Source of the DNA: Rhodopseudomonas pseudopalustris
GTDB lineage: Bacteria > Pseudomonadota > Alphaproteobacteria > Rhizobiales > Xanthobacteraceae
Direction of reading: 5' to 3'
Assembly (NCBI RefSeq): GCF_900110435.1
Contig: NZ_FODT01000009.1
Span: 62,001 to 126,000 of the forward strand
DNA length: 64,000 nt
Position numbers and translations under genes: made by a program. This document shows positions 1 through 9,165 of the stretch, in pieces. Numbering within the stretch: position 1 is the first letter of the stretch; the number at the start of each line of letters is the position of its first letter. The notes under the pieces were generated by a model. It had not been told where the DNA came from. It saw nothing but the letters and a program-made list of their open reading frames with translations, and did not search any database.

Positions 1-569
1 CGGGGCTGGGCCCGGGCGTCGGCCCGCGTCACAGGAGCGTCATAAATCACCTCGGGCGATGGCAGGCAACCGCCCATTCGAAGAACACCTCCCCCATCGA
101 CGCGTATCAGGGGTTCCTGGCGGGCCGGCCGGCCGATGCAACGCAGCGACACACTACAACGCCAACGATTGACGCTCCCCGGTCATCCACAGAAATACAC
201 GCGGGCCAATATTGCGTCGCAATCGAAATCACCGCGCAAGCGCCCTTCGCGAATCACTTGAACACGCTGAGGTCGATTCGAGCTGCGCGAACCTGTGAGT
301 CGCAGCGGTACCCAGAAACAGATCACCCCCCTGTCAACGCCCGACCCCGGAAAATTTTTGAGGACAGTACAAGCTGCGTCCGAGCCCGGCGAGACGCCGA
401 ACTTCTCTCCTGACTATCAACACTTAGCGGCCATTGCTGAGCTGAACTGAGAGGCTGTTGAATCGACCTGAGAGCAGCGCCGCGTATTGAATTCGCTAAC
501 GCTCTGTTAAAGTCAGGCAGACTTGTCACTTTCCAACCGCGGCGCACATCACCGCAGAATTGGGCGGCC
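1..569. other. Intergenic stretch, no gene recognised
   Basis: I see no convincing coding sequence here. Reading frames are short or are antisense continuations of the downstream gene. Composition is mixed, with a less GC-rich part at about 380-520. The last part presumably holds the promoter of the DUF4407 gene, but I could not pick out a -35/-10 pair with confidence. Confidence 0.5.
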
Positions 570-3092
570 ATGATTCAAAGCGCACTTGGTGTCATCGCAG
601 GCGTCGATCGCAAGACCCTCTCGACCTGCCCGGCCTCCGACAAGCTGTGGGCCGCGCATCTCGGCGCGTCGCTCTGCCTCTCCTTCATCGTCGTGCTCGG
701 CGTTTCGTATCACGCCACCGGCTACATGATCGAGAGCGTCTCGACGCGGTTGCTGGTCTCCGGCGTGATCGCGCTCACCGTGCTGATGTTCGATCGCGCG
801 CTGTGCCAGTCGGATTGGTTCTATCAGGGGACGCTCTGGGATACCGCGCCGATCCAGTCGAGCGCCGAAGCAAAGCAGACCGCCTGGCGGTTCGTGCGCG
901 TCGGGATCCGGCTGCTGATGTCGTTCGGGCTCGCCTGGGTGATCGCGATGTTCCTGGAACTCGCGATCTTCTCCGGCACCATCAACGAGAAGATCGAGGC
1001 GGACCGCGTCGCCGCCAATCAGCCGATCTACAACAAGATCGCGCAATACGAGTCGGGGCTGAACGCCGAGGTCGCCCGCCGGCAGGCCAGCATTGATGCG
1101 CTGGAGGCCCTGCACCGCGACGCACTTACCGAGGCGCCGGCGCCGGAGCCGAACCTCCAGACCCGCAACGACGACATCGAACAACAGATCAAGGCGCTGG
1201 TTGTCCGCGAGAGCGAAATCCGCGCCGATATTGGTCAGATCGACCGCACCATCCAGCGCTACATCGCCGACATGAACGCCGAAGAGTTCGGGATGAAGGC
1301 CTCGCCGAACAATTCGGGCCGCCCCGGCGCGGGGCCGCGCTATGAATTCGCCAAGAAGCAGAAAGAGGCGTTCCTGGTCCAGCGCGCCGCGCGCGAAGCC
1401 GAGATCGCCCAGCTCCACGTCAAGCGCGACGAACTGCGCGCGGCGCAATCCAAGATCGGCGCCGAGGCGCTGGTCGCGCGCGATCAGGAGCGCGCCGCAA
1501 TCAAGGCCAAGGCCGATGCGCTGCAGACCCGGATCGATGCCGCCCGCGCCGAGCTCAAGTCGTTTGAAACGGCCAAGGTCGCCAGCGTCGCCGAGTTCCG
1601 CAGCAAGGCGCTGGCCGAGTCGTACTACCAGGACAAGAGGGAGCTGGTCGACCCGCTGACACGGATCGCAGCCTATCAGGAGTTGAAGAACGACCCCAAG
1701 GACGGCGGCACCATGACGCTGTTCTCGTGGATGACGCGCTTCTTCATCATCTTCCTCGAAATCGTTCCAGTCGTTGCGAAAATCTTCTTCTCGCCGCCGA
1801 GCGTCTATGCCGCCAAGATCCAGGCCCAGGTCGAGCGCGCACGGCAGCGGATCGAGAACAACGAGGATCTGGACGACGACAAGCCGGCGGAGCCCGCCCC
1901 CGTGCTGGCGATGGCGGCGATGCCGCTGCCGGCAATGAGCCTCGACCCGGTTGTTGTGAAACCTGCGCCGCAGCCGAAGGCCGAGCCGCCGAAACAGCCG
2001 GCCCGACAGCCCGAGCGACAATATTATGAGGAAGACCAGCACGAACTGCCGCGGCGACCGGCCCGCGACCGCGACGACCGCCTCCCCGACTACAGGCCGC
2101 GCGAATATGCCGAGCGCGACGCCGATCCGCGCGGCTATGGCCGGCGTCACGACGATCCGCGACGCTACGGCGCGCGGGACGACTATGCCGGGTATGACGA
2201 CTTCGATCGCAGGAGTTTCGAGCGTCGTGACCTGCATCCCCGCTACGACGACGAACGCGACTACGATCGGCCGCGGACGGCGCCGGTGCGCCGACGGACG
2301 CCGCAATTCGCCGCCCAGGACTATGCGGCGCACGACTATGCAGCTCGAAATTTCGGCGCGAGCAGCTACGGCGAGCCGGAGTTCGATACGAGCGAGATCG
2401 ACGTCCGCAATCTGATCGTGCCGCGGAAGGGTGCGCCGCGGTATGACACCGCGGACCAACAGCCGGGCAGCAGAATCCGATTTACCGTGAAGGACGACGC
2501 GCCCGCCACGCCGGACCACGCCGCGCGGCCCGCCGCGAACGCCGAGCGCAATCTGCGCTGGCCGGACGGCCTGCCGGTGGACGATCTGAACACCCGGGAA
2601 CTGCTGCGGCAGGTGCTCGCAGATGCCGAAACCGGCCCGCGCGCCGAGCCGGAGCGCAAGCAGATGGCCGCAATTGCGGACACGCCGCCGCCGGTTTCCG
2701 AGGATGCGCCGATCCCCGCTGACGCGACCGCGCAGCCTGTCGTCGCTGACGCGCCAGCTCAGCCAGTCGTCGAGGCCGAAGCGGCCGCAGAGCCGGATGT
2801 GATTCCGACATTTCTCGGGAAAAAGAATCACGGATCCAGCGGCGAAAACTCACCGGCCGAGGCGGCGCCTCCCGCGCCGCACGCAACCGAAGAGGTTGCG
2901 GCTCCGCCCAGTGAAATCGTCGGCCCGGTTCAGAAATACAGCGCCGACGTCGAGAAGCTGATGACCGAGGCGATGGAACTATCGCGCGCCAGAAAGAAGG
3001 CGGCACATCCGCGGCGCGACCATCACCACGAGGGCGACGCCGAATTGCCTCTGGACAACAAGGTCCAGTACGAGATCTTTCCGAAGCAATAG
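570..3092 (+). CDS. DUF4407 domain membrane protein with long charged tail
   Basis: 840 residues. The N-terminal half fits the DUF4407 family: hydrophobic segments at about residues 30-50, 60-78 and 108-132, then a long Glu/Arg/Ala-rich coiled coil (about 135-360), then another membrane segment near 378-400 with the motif FFIIFLEIVPVVAK. The C-terminal half (about 420-840) is low complexity. It starts Pro-rich, then is very rich in Arg, Asp and Tyr (about 480-600), then Ala/Pro-rich. The family has no established biochemical role; the tail resembles disordered envelope-protein regions. The gene stands alone, with the opposite-strand liv operon downstream. The start is the ATG after gggcggcc; no strong Shine-Dalgarno sequence is visible. 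The antisense strand is also open for 760 codons, which I treat as a GC artefact. Confidence 0.85.
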   Translation: MIQSALGVIAGVDRKTLSTCPASDKLWAAHLGASLCLSFIVVLGVSYHATGYMIESVSTRLLVSGVIALTVLMFDRALCQSDWFYQGTLWDTAPIQSSAEAKQTAWRFVRVGIRLLMSFGLAWVIAMFLELAIFSGTINEKIEADRVAANQPIYNKIAQYESGLNAEVARRQASIDALEALHRDALTEAPAPEPNLQTRNDDIEQQIKALVVRESEIRADIGQIDRTIQRYIADMNAEEFGMKASPNNSGRPGAGPRYEFAKKQKEAFLVQRAAREAEIAQLHVKRDELRAAQSKIGAEALVARDQERAAIKAKADALQTRIDAARAELKSFETAKVASVAEFRSKALAESYYQDKRELVDPLTRIAAYQELKNDPKDGGTMTLFSWMTRFFIIFLEIVPVVAKIFFSPPSVYAAKIQAQVERARQRIENNEDLDDDKPAEPAPVLAMAAMPLPAMSLDPVVVKPAPQPKAEPPKQPARQPERQYYEEDQHELPRRPARDRDDRLPDYRPREYAERDADPRGYGRRHDDPRRYGARDDYAGYDDFDRRSFERRDLHPRYDDERDYDRPRTAPVRRRTPQFAAQDYAAHDYAARNFGASSYGEPEFDTSEIDVRNLIVPRKGAPRYDTADQQPGSRIRFTVKDDAPATPDHAARPAANAERNLRWPDGLPVDDLNTRELLRQVLADAETGPRAEPERKQMAAIADTPPPVSEDAPIPADATAQPVVADAPAQPVVEAEAAAEPDVIPTFLGKKNHGSSGENSPAEAAPPAPHATEEVAAPPSEIVGPVQKYSADVEKLMTEAMELSRARKKAAHPRRDHHHEGDAELPLDNKVQYEIFPKQ

Positions 3093-3154
3093 GCGCGATT
3101 GCGGACGGGCGTAGCCCCGCTCGCGCGACCTGCCGCTTCACAACGTCTCGATGG

Positions 3155-3198
3155 TTCGCCGCGTCGGTTCTGATTTGCCCCAGAACCGACGCGGCGAA
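3155..3198. terminator. 18-bp perfect hairpin downstream of the DUF4407 gene
   Basis: Positions 3155-3172 and 3181-3198 are perfect reverse complements around an 8-base loop. The inner arm contains CGGTTCTG, the same core as the palindromic repeat 80 bp further on. It lies between the converging DUF4407 and liv units, so it could serve as a transcription terminator, but the T-rich tail is weak. It may instead be a degenerate copy of the repeat family. Confidence 0.6.
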
Positions 3199-3234
3199 TT
3201 GCTTTTCGGGCTCGTTTTTTACGAGGCCGCCTGT

Positions 3235-3373
3235 TCCGGCATCAAAAAGCTGAACCCCAAAGCGGACTGGAGCTTTTCCGGTTCTGATCGAATCAGAACC
3301 GGAGCTCTAACTTTTTGTTCTGACGCGTTGTCTTCACGCGAACCGGCACCCCTTCGCTCGAAAACGCTATGGG
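3235..3373. repeat. Bradyrhizobiaceae-type palindromic intergenic repeat
   Basis: The core at 3278-3302 is CCGGTTCTGAT, loop CGA, ATCAGAACCGG: 11-bp perfect arms. It is flanked by AAAAAGCTGAA-type and CTTCACGCGAACCGG-type sequence ending in AAAACGCTATG. That organisation recalls dispersed non-coding repeats I know from Bradyrhizobium/Rhodopseudomonas genomes. A second core copy is at 23201-23223. Function is unknown; fold-back RNA or a mobile MITE-like origin are possible. Confidence 0.6.
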
Positions 3374-3462
3374 GGATTGTCGCCCGCCGCGGTCTACGGG
3401 AATTGCCCGAAGGCAGCGCGAGCTTCGCGCCGCCATGGCGGCGCGAAGCTCGGCTCAGGCCC

Positions 3463-4437
3463 TTACAGCGAGCGTTTGAAGTAGTGCCCGATCTCGCCGA
3501 CGATGCCCCGGCGGAAGGTCAGCACGCAGGCGACGAAGATCACACCCTGGATCACCGTCACCCATTGGCCGAAGCCCGCAAGATACTGCTGCATGGCGAT
3601 GATCACGAAGGCGCCGACCACCGGACCGAACACGGTGCCGAGCCCGCCGACCAGCGTCATCAGCACGATTTCACCGGACATCGACCAGTGCACGTCGGTC
3701 AGCGAGGCGTTCTGCGCCACGAACACTTTGAGCGCGCCGGCGAACCCCGCCAGCGTGCCGGACAGGATGAAAGCCATCAGCTTGTAGTGGTCGGTCTTGT
3801 AGCCGAGCGAGATCGCGCGCGGCTCGTTCTCGCGGATCGCCTTCAGCACCTCGCCGAACGGCGAGTTGATGGCGCGATAGATGATCAAGAAGCCCAGCAG
3901 GAAGCCCGCCAGCACCACGAAATACAGCGTCGTGGTGTTCTGAAGGTCGATCACGCCGAACATCTTGCCCTGCGGGATGCCCTGGATGCCGTCTTCGCCG
4001 TGGGTGAACGGCGCCTGCAGATAGATGAAGTACAACAGCTGCGACAGCGCCAGGGTGATCATCGCGAAGTAGATGCCCTGGCGGCGGATCGCGATCAGGC
4101 CGGTGATGACCGAGAGCCCGAACGCCGCCGCAGTGCCGGCCACGATCGCGAGCTCGGGCGGCAGTTCCCACACCTTCAGCGCGTGGGCGCTGACATAGCC
4201 CGCCGTGCCGAGGAACATCGCGTGACCGAACGACAGCAGGCCGCCATAGCCGATCAGCAGATTGAAGGCGCAGGCCAGCAGCGCGAAGCACAGCCCCTGC
4301 ATCACGAAAAACGGATAGACGCCGGTGAACGGCACCACCGCCAGCACGATCGTCATCAGCGCGAAAGCGATCATCTCGTCGCGCATCGGACGCCGCGTCG
4401 TCGGGGTCGGAACGGAGTTTTGCGTAATCGTGCTCAT
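3463..4437 (-). CDS. livM: Branched-chain amino-acid ABC transporter permease LivM
   Basis: 324-residue polytopic inner-membrane permease of the LivM family. About nine hydrophobic segments begin near residue 25 (MIAFALMTIVLAVVPF), with the family-typical LLIGYGGLLSFGHAMFLG and GAxxxREN EPRA-type cytoplasmic loop (AIRENEPRAISLGY). It pairs with LivH to form the membrane channel of an ATP-driven importer of leucine/isoleucine/valine or related substrates. It is the last gene of the minus-strand operon livG-livF-livH-livM and starts 1 bp after the livH stop, so it is probably translationally coupled. No substrate-binding protein gene (livK/J) is in the window, so the substrate is uncertain. Confidence 0.93.
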   Translation of the reverse strand: MSTITQNSVPTPTTRRPMRDEMIAFALMTIVLAVVPFTGVYPFFVMQGLCFALLACAFNLLIGYGGLLSFGHAMFLGTAGYVSAHALKVWELPPELAIVAGTAAAFGLSVITGLIAIRRQGIYFAMITLALSQLLYFIYLQAPFTHGEDGIQGIPQGKMFGVIDLQNTTTLYFVVLAGFLLGFLIIYRAINSPFGEVLKAIRENEPRAISLGYKTDHYKLMAFILSGTLAGFAGALKVFVAQNASLTDVHWSMSGEIVLMTLVGGLGTVFGPVVGAFVIIAMQQYLAGFGQWVTVIQGVIFVACVLTFRRGIVGEIGHYFKRSL

Positions 4438-4438
4438 G

Positions 4439-5314
4439 TCAGGTTGCCCGTCCCGTCAGGCCCGAGGGTTTTACAAGCAGCACCAGCACCATCAGCACGA
4501 ACACCACGGTATTGGAGGCCTCGGGGTAAAAATATTTGGTCAGGCCTTCGATCACGCCCAGCGCAAAGCCGGTAATGATCGAGCCCATGATCGAGCCCAT
4601 GCCGCCGATCACCACCACCGCGAACACCACGATGATCAGGTCGGCGCCCATCAGCGGCCGCACCTGGTTGATCGGCGCCGACAGCACACCGGCGAGCGCG
4701 GCGAGACCGACGCCGAGCCCGTAGGTCAGCGTGATCATCCGCGGCACGTTGATGCCGAAGGCGCGCACCAATGTCGGATTCTCCGTGGCGGCGCGCAGAT
4801 TGGCGCCGAGCCGGGTGCGCTCGATCAGGTACCAGGTCAACAGGCAGATCACGAGCGAGAACGCCACCACCCAGCCGCGATAGATCGGTAGGAACATGAA
4901 GCCGAGATTGACGCCGCCCTTGAGTTCGTCGGGGATCGCATAAGGCAGACCCGACGAGCCGAAATAATTCTGGAACACGCCCTGGATGATCAGCGCCACG
5001 CCGAAGGTCAGCAGCAGTCCGTAGAGATGGTCGAGCCCGGACAGCCATTGCAGCAGCGTGCGCTCCATCAGCATCCCGAACAGGCCGACCGTGAGCGGCG
5101 CCAGGATCAGCGCCCACCAATAGCCGATGCCGAACAGGTTCAGCAGGAAATAGGCGCAGAACGCGCCCATCATATACAACGCGCCGTGGGCGAAGTTGAT
5201 GATGTTGAGCATGCCGAAGATCACGGCGAGGCCGAGACTCAGCAAGGCGTAGAACGAACCGTTGATCAGCCCGACCAGAAGCTGCGCCAACAGGGCCTGG
5301 ATATTGATCGACAT
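4439..5314 (-). CDS. livH: Branched-chain amino-acid ABC transporter permease LivH
   Basis: 291-residue polytopic permease of the LivH family. Family-typical sequences are visible: GLINGSFYALLSLGLAVIFG at the N-terminus, NIINFAHGALYMMGAF (the GxxNFAHG signature) and VIGGMGSIMGSI near residue 230. It forms a heterodimeric channel with LivM, energised by LivF and LivG. It lies 39 bp after livF and 1 bp before livM on the same strand. The ATG start is followed by a short, charge-poor N-terminus leading straight into the first membrane segment, as usual for this family. Confidence 0.94.
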   Translation of the reverse strand: MSINIQALLAQLLVGLINGSFYALLSLGLAVIFGMLNIINFAHGALYMMGAFCAYFLLNLFGIGYWWALILAPLTVGLFGMLMERTLLQWLSGLDHLYGLLLTFGVALIIQGVFQNYFGSSGLPYAIPDELKGGVNLGFMFLPIYRGWVVAFSLVICLLTWYLIERTRLGANLRAATENPTLVRAFGINVPRMITLTYGLGVGLAALAGVLSAPINQVRPLMGADLIIVVFAVVVIGGMGSIMGSIITGFALGVIEGLTKYFYPEASNTVVFVLMVLVLLVKPSGLTGRAT

Positions 5315-5353
5315 AGGGTTTCCAGATCTCAGCAGATTTCGAAGGGCACGCGC

Positions 5354-6100
5354 TCACACGCCGAGATAGGTGTGAAGCTTGTCCATGTTGGCCTCGAGCT
5401 CCGAATTGGCGAAGCCGTCGATGATCTTGCCGTGCTCGACCACGTAGTAGCGATCGGCCACCGTCGCAGCGAAGCGGAAGTTCTGCTCCACCAGCAGGAT
5501 GGTGAAGCCTTCCGTCTTCAGCCGCGCGATGGTGCGGCCGATCTGCTGGATGATCACCGGAGCAAGGCCCTCGGTCGGCTCGTCGAGCATCAGGAAGCGC
5601 GCGCCGGTGCGCAGGATGCGTGCGATCGCCAGCATTTGCTGCTCGCCGCCCGACAGCTTGGTGCCCTGGCTTTTCAGCCGCTCGCGCAGGTTCGGGAACA
5701 GTTCGAAGATCTGCTCCTGCGACAGCCCGCCGGGCCGGACCTGCGGCGGCAGCATCAGGTTCTCGCGGACGTCGAGGCTGGCGAAGATACCACGCTCCTC
5801 CGGGCAGAACGCGATGCCGCGCCGCGCGATCTTGTCCGACGAGGCCCGGCTGATGTCGTGACCGTCGAAGGTGATGGCGCCGGTGCGCTTGCCGATGATG
5901 CCCATCACCGATTTCAGCGTGGTGGTTTTGCCAGCGCCGTTGCGGCCCAGCAGCGTCACCACCTCGCCGGTGCGGACCTCGAAGTCCATACCGTGCAGAA
6001 TGTGGGACTCGCCGTACCACGCCTGCAGATCGCGCACGCTCAACAACGCATTGCCGGCCGATGCCGCCTTGGTGCGGTCCAAAGTCGTCGTCTCAACCAT
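5354..6100 (-). CDS. livF: Branched-chain amino-acid ABC transporter ATPase LivF
   Basis: ABC ATPase of the LivF type, about 248 residues from the chosen start. Visible motifs are Walker A GRNGAGKTT, signature LSGGEQQMLAIAR, Walker B FLMLDEP and the H-loop region ILLVEQN. I start it at the ATG at 6100 (MVETTTLD) rather than an upstream in-frame ATG. The 6100 start overlaps the livG stop by 8 bp, the usual coupled arrangement, while the longer version would intrude deep into livG. It hydrolyses ATP with LivG to power import through LivH/LivM. Confidence 0.93.
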   Translation of the reverse strand: MVETTTLDRTKAASAGNALLSVRDLQAWYGESHILHGMDFEVRTGEVVTLLGRNGAGKTTTLKSVMGIIGKRTGAITFDGHDISRASSDKIARRGIAFCPEERGIFASLDVRENLMLPPQVRPGGLSQEQIFELFPNLRERLKSQGTKLSGGEQQMLAIARILRTGARFLMLDEPTEGLAPVIIQQIGRTIARLKTEGFTILLVEQNFRFAATVADRYYVVEHGKIIDGFANSELEANMDKLHTYLGV

Positions 6101-6848
6101 GACCCGCTCCGAGATAGGCTTCCTTGACGCGATCGTCCTGAGTGAGGTCATTGTAATGGCCTTCGGCCAACACCTGACCGCGGGTCAGCACCGTGATGAT
6201 ATCGGACAGATTGGCGACGACGCTGAGATTATGCTCGACCATCAGGATGGTGTACTTCGCCGAGATCCGCTTGATCAGCGCGGCGATCTTGTCGATGTCC
6301 TCGTGGCCCATGCCGGCCATCGGCTCGTCGAGCAGCATCATCTCCGGATCGAGCGCCAGCGTGGTGGCGATCTCCAGCGCGCGCTTGCGGCCATAGGGCA
6401 TCTCGACCGCGGGGGTGTCCGAAAACTCGCTGAGGCCGACGTCGTCGAGCAGTTCACGAGCGCGATGATTGAAGCGGTCGAGCACGCTCTTGGAGCGCCA
6501 GAAATCGAACGAGTGGCCGTGCTGGCGCTGCAGCGCGACGCGGACGTTCTCCAGCGCCGTCAGATGCGGGAAAACAGCCGAAATCTGGAACGATCGCACC
6601 AGCCCGAGCCGCGCCACATCGGCCGGCGCCATCGCGCTGATGTCCTGTCCCTTGTAGAGAATTTTGCCGGCCGAAGGCTGCAGGAACTTCGTGAGCAGAT
6701 TGAAACACGTGGTCTTGCCGGCTCCGTTGGGACCGATCAGCGCGTGAATATGCCCACGCTTTACACGCAGATTGACGTCACGGACCGCGAAGAAGCCCGA
6801 AAACTCCTTCGTCAGACCTTGCGTCTCAAGGATGATGTCATCAGCCAA
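6093..6848 (-). CDS. livG: Branched-chain amino-acid ABC transporter ATPase LivG
   Basis: ABC ATPase of the LivG type. Motifs are Walker A GPNGAGKTT, the LivG-specific stretch VRSFQISAVFPHLTALENV and Walker B MMLLDEPMAGMGHED. An open frame reaches ATG at 6893, but the residues before LADDIILETQGL look non-native and a purine-rich GGGAAGAG lies just upstream of a TTG at 6848. I therefore prefer TTG 6848 (about 251 residues). The first gene of the four-gene liv operon; its promoter should lie in 6849-7077, where no gene is seen. Confidence 0.9.
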   Translation of the reverse strand: MADDIILETQGLTKEFSGFFAVRDVNLRVKRGHIHALIGPNGAGKTTCFNLLTKFLQPSAGKILYKGQDISAMAPADVARLGLVRSFQISAVFPHLTALENVRVALQRQHGHSFDFWRSKSVLDRFNHRARELLDDVGLSEFSDTPAVEMPYGRKRALEIATTLALDPEMMLLDEPMAGMGHEDIDKIAALIKRISAKYTILMVEHNLSVVANLSDIITVLTRGQVLAEGHYNDLTQDDRVKEAYLGAGHG

Positions 6849-7077
6849 GAAACTCTTCCCCCCCTGTCGGTCCCGCGGCGGAGCCACGCGCACGGCCGAT
6901 CTTTTGTTGCTATTTGGGTGCGGGCGCCTCGGCTGGCTCCGACCCTTCGTTCTTCTCGGGACTATGCCGCTATTCCGCAGCCGCGCGCAAGATGCAAAGC
7001 AGGCCCGCGTTTATCAGCGCCCGGGTGTGGAAAACAGGCGGCGGCAACAACGCGCGATCACCTCACGCGCCCTGAAT

Positions 7078-7425
7078 TCATCCGAACGCCTCGGCATAGG
7101 CCTCGGGCCGAAAGCCCACCAGCAATGTCGCGCCCGTCTGCAGTACCGGACGCTTGATCATCGACGGTTGCGCCAGCATCAACGCCATTGCCTTGGCTTC
7201 GGTCAGCCCCTCTTTTTCGGCATCAGGTAGTTTGCGGAAAGTGGTTCCGGCGCGATTGAGCAGCGTCTCCCAGCCTACCTGTTTCAACCAGCGCGCGAGA
7301 TGCGCCTTGTCGATGCCCGCAGTCTTGTAGTCGTGGAAGTCGTATGCGACGCCATGGCTATCGAGCCAGGCCCGCGCCTTCTTCATGGTGTCGCAGTTCT
7401 TAATGCCGAAGATGGTGACGGACAT
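7078..7425 (-). CDS. ArsC/Spx-family (YffB-like) thioredoxin-fold protein
   Basis: 115 residues, the usual length for the YffB branch of the ArsC superfamily. The single redox cysteine sits in GIKNCDTMKKA near residue 10. The C-terminal half contains MLAQPSMIKRPVL, matching the ArsC-family hallmark in which an Arg follows P-x-x-I-K. Family members are glutathione-dependent reductases or arsenate reductase relatives. With no ars genes nearby an arsenate role is not supported, and YffB function is poorly defined. It lies alone between liv and the pyruvate-kinase-like gene. Confidence 0.88.
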   Translation of the reverse strand: MSVTIFGIKNCDTMKKARAWLDSHGVAYDFHDYKTAGIDKAHLARWLKQVGWETLLNRAGTTFRKLPDAEKEGLTEAKAMALMLAQPSMIKRPVLQTGATLLVGFRPEAYAEAFG

Positions 7426-7647
7426 GCGGGCCTCGCGTTCGAGCTGAGGGGCGCATTCAGGCGGCCCGTTGCATCGCCGTCAAGCAGCCGGCGGCTGTGA
7501 ACTGCGGCAGACGCCCCCCGCCGCCCCTGATGATCGTCAAATCGTAAGCGGAGACCGCTTCGCTGTCACAGCAGTTACATAGCCGCCCCCTAAAGCAGGC
7601 AGGATGCCGCCGATGGCGGCCGCCCGCGATCCAGAGAGCCCGCAGCG

Positions 7648-9126
7648 ATGTCGACCGAGATCGTCCGCCTGAAGCAGAAACTCGACCGGCTGATCGCCGA
7701 GATCGAAGCCGACAGCAGGCCGCGCATCGGCGCCTGGAGCGGTCGGATCGGACGCCCCGGCTTCGCCGCGAGCGCGGCCAATCTCGCGCATTATCTGGCG
7801 CTGCGGCAGCACGATCTGCGGCCGCTGCAGCGTGGACTCATGACGCTCGGCCTGTCGTCGCTGGGGCGGCTGGAAAGCCGGGTGATGCCGACGCTGCTCG
7901 CCGTCCGCGCCACCCTGACCGCGCTGTGCGGCGAACCGGAAACTCTGCGGCCGTCCCCACGGCAGTTCTTTGCAGGCGAGCACGACCTCGCCCAACGCAG
8001 CGAGGAGTTGTTCGGTACGCTGTCGAGCGGTCGCGCGACCGCGCTGCTGGTCACCTGCCCGAGCGAAGCCGCCGACGATCCCTCGTTCATGCTGCGGCTC
8101 GCCGAGCGAAAAGTCGAGGCGGTGCGGATCAATTGCGCCCACGATGACGCCGACGCCTGGCAGCGCATGATCAATCACCTTCACGTCGCCGAGCAAACCA
8201 CCGGCCATCGGATGAAGATCCTGATGGACATTGCCGGTCCGAAAATCCGCACCGGCGCGGCGCGCGCGCCGCAAGGCCGTGAACGCATTCTCACCGGCGA
8301 CCTGATCGCGATCGTCGCGGCCGGCGCGCTCGATCGCATCGACCTCGCCGAGGATCACTTCTCGGTGGAGTGCACGCTGAGCGATCCGCTGATCAACAGT
8401 GCGGTCGGCGCGCGGGTCTTCGTCGACGACGGCAAGCTCTGTATCCGCATCGAGCGCAAGACGCCGTGGGGCCTGATCGGACGCGTCACTTCGACCTCGG
8501 ACAAGGGCCTGCGGCTGAAGCCGGAGAAGGGTCTCAACTTCCCCGACACGCTGCTCGACATCCCGGCGCTGACCGCGAAGGATCGCACCGATCTCGACTT
8601 CGTCGCCGAACACGCCGACGGCATCGAGTTCTCCTTCGTGCAATCGGTCGCCGATGTCGAAACGCTGCAGGCAGCGCTCGCCGAACGCCGGCCGGACGAT
8701 TGGCGCAAGCTGTCGTTGGTGTTGAAGATCGAGACGCCGGAAGCGGTCGCCAACCTGCCGGACATTCTGATGCAGGCGGCGGGACAACAGCCGACCGCGG
8801 TGATGATCGCGCGCGGCGACCTCGCCGTCGAGATCGGCTTCGCGCGACTTGCCGAGATGCAGGAGGAGATCCTGTGGCTCGGCGAGGCTGCGCATATCCC
8901 GGTGATCTGGGCGACGCAGGTACTGGAGCAACTGGTCAAGAAGGGCACGCCCTCGCGCGGCGAGATGACCGACGCGGCAATGGCCGCGCGCGCCGAATGC
9001 GTGATGCTGAACAAGGGCCCCTATTTGTTCAAGGCGATTACCGAGCTCGACACCCTGCTCGGCCGGATGGCCGACCACCAGCACAAGAAGACGCCGCAAC
9101 TCCGCAAGCTGCAGAGCTGGGGCTGA
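7648..9126 (+). CDS. Pyruvate-kinase-like barrel protein with non-standard architecture
   Basis: 492 residues. Residues from about 125 onward match the pyruvate kinase TIM barrel: MKILMDIAGPKIRTG, the catalytic-lysine strand LSLVLKIETPEAV, IARGDLAVEIG, and ATQVLEQLVKKGTPSRGEMTDAA. The first 120 or so residues are a helical extension absent from canonical enzymes. The usual N-terminal motif and the C-terminal allosteric domain are missing; the protein stops shortly after the barrel. It may transfer phosphate between phosphoenolpyruvate and ADP, or act on another enolate. It probably belongs to the diverged pyruvate-kinase-like group rather than being the housekeeping enzyme. Monocistronic. Confidence 0.8.
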   Translation: MSTEIVRLKQKLDRLIAEIEADSRPRIGAWSGRIGRPGFAASAANLAHYLALRQHDLRPLQRGLMTLGLSSLGRLESRVMPTLLAVRATLTALCGEPETLRPSPRQFFAGEHDLAQRSEELFGTLSSGRATALLVTCPSEAADDPSFMLRLAERKVEAVRINCAHDDADAWQRMINHLHVAEQTTGHRMKILMDIAGPKIRTGAARAPQGRERILTGDLIAIVAAGALDRIDLAEDHFSVECTLSDPLINSAVGARVFVDDGKLCIRIERKTPWGLIGRVTSTSDKGLRLKPEKGLNFPDTLLDIPALTAKDRTDLDFVAEHADGIEFSFVQSVADVETLQAALAERRPDDWRKLSLVLKIETPEAVANLPDILMQAAGQQPTAVMIARGDLAVEIGFARLAEMQEEILWLGEAAHIPVIWATQVLEQLVKKGTPSRGEMTDAAMAARAECVMLNKGPYLFKAITELDTLLGRMADHQHKKTPQLRKLQSWG

Positions 9127-9165
9127 GCGCGCGTCACCAAGCAACGATCGGTCGCCGAGCCGCCC

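Noticed and set aside
549-2831. 760-codon open frame antisense to the DUF4407 gene
   Set aside because: The plus strand encodes a recognisable membrane protein; the antisense product is Arg/Leu/Val-rich with no family match. High GC at third positions keeps the opposite frame open.
3151-4575. 474-codon plus-strand frame over livM
   Set aside because: It is antisense to a clear permease; His/Arg/Asp-rich product without any domain.
7537-9144. 535-codon minus-strand frame over the pyruvate-kinase-like gene
   Set aside because: Shadow of a conserved plus-strand enzyme; Arg/Asp/Gly-rich with no family features.
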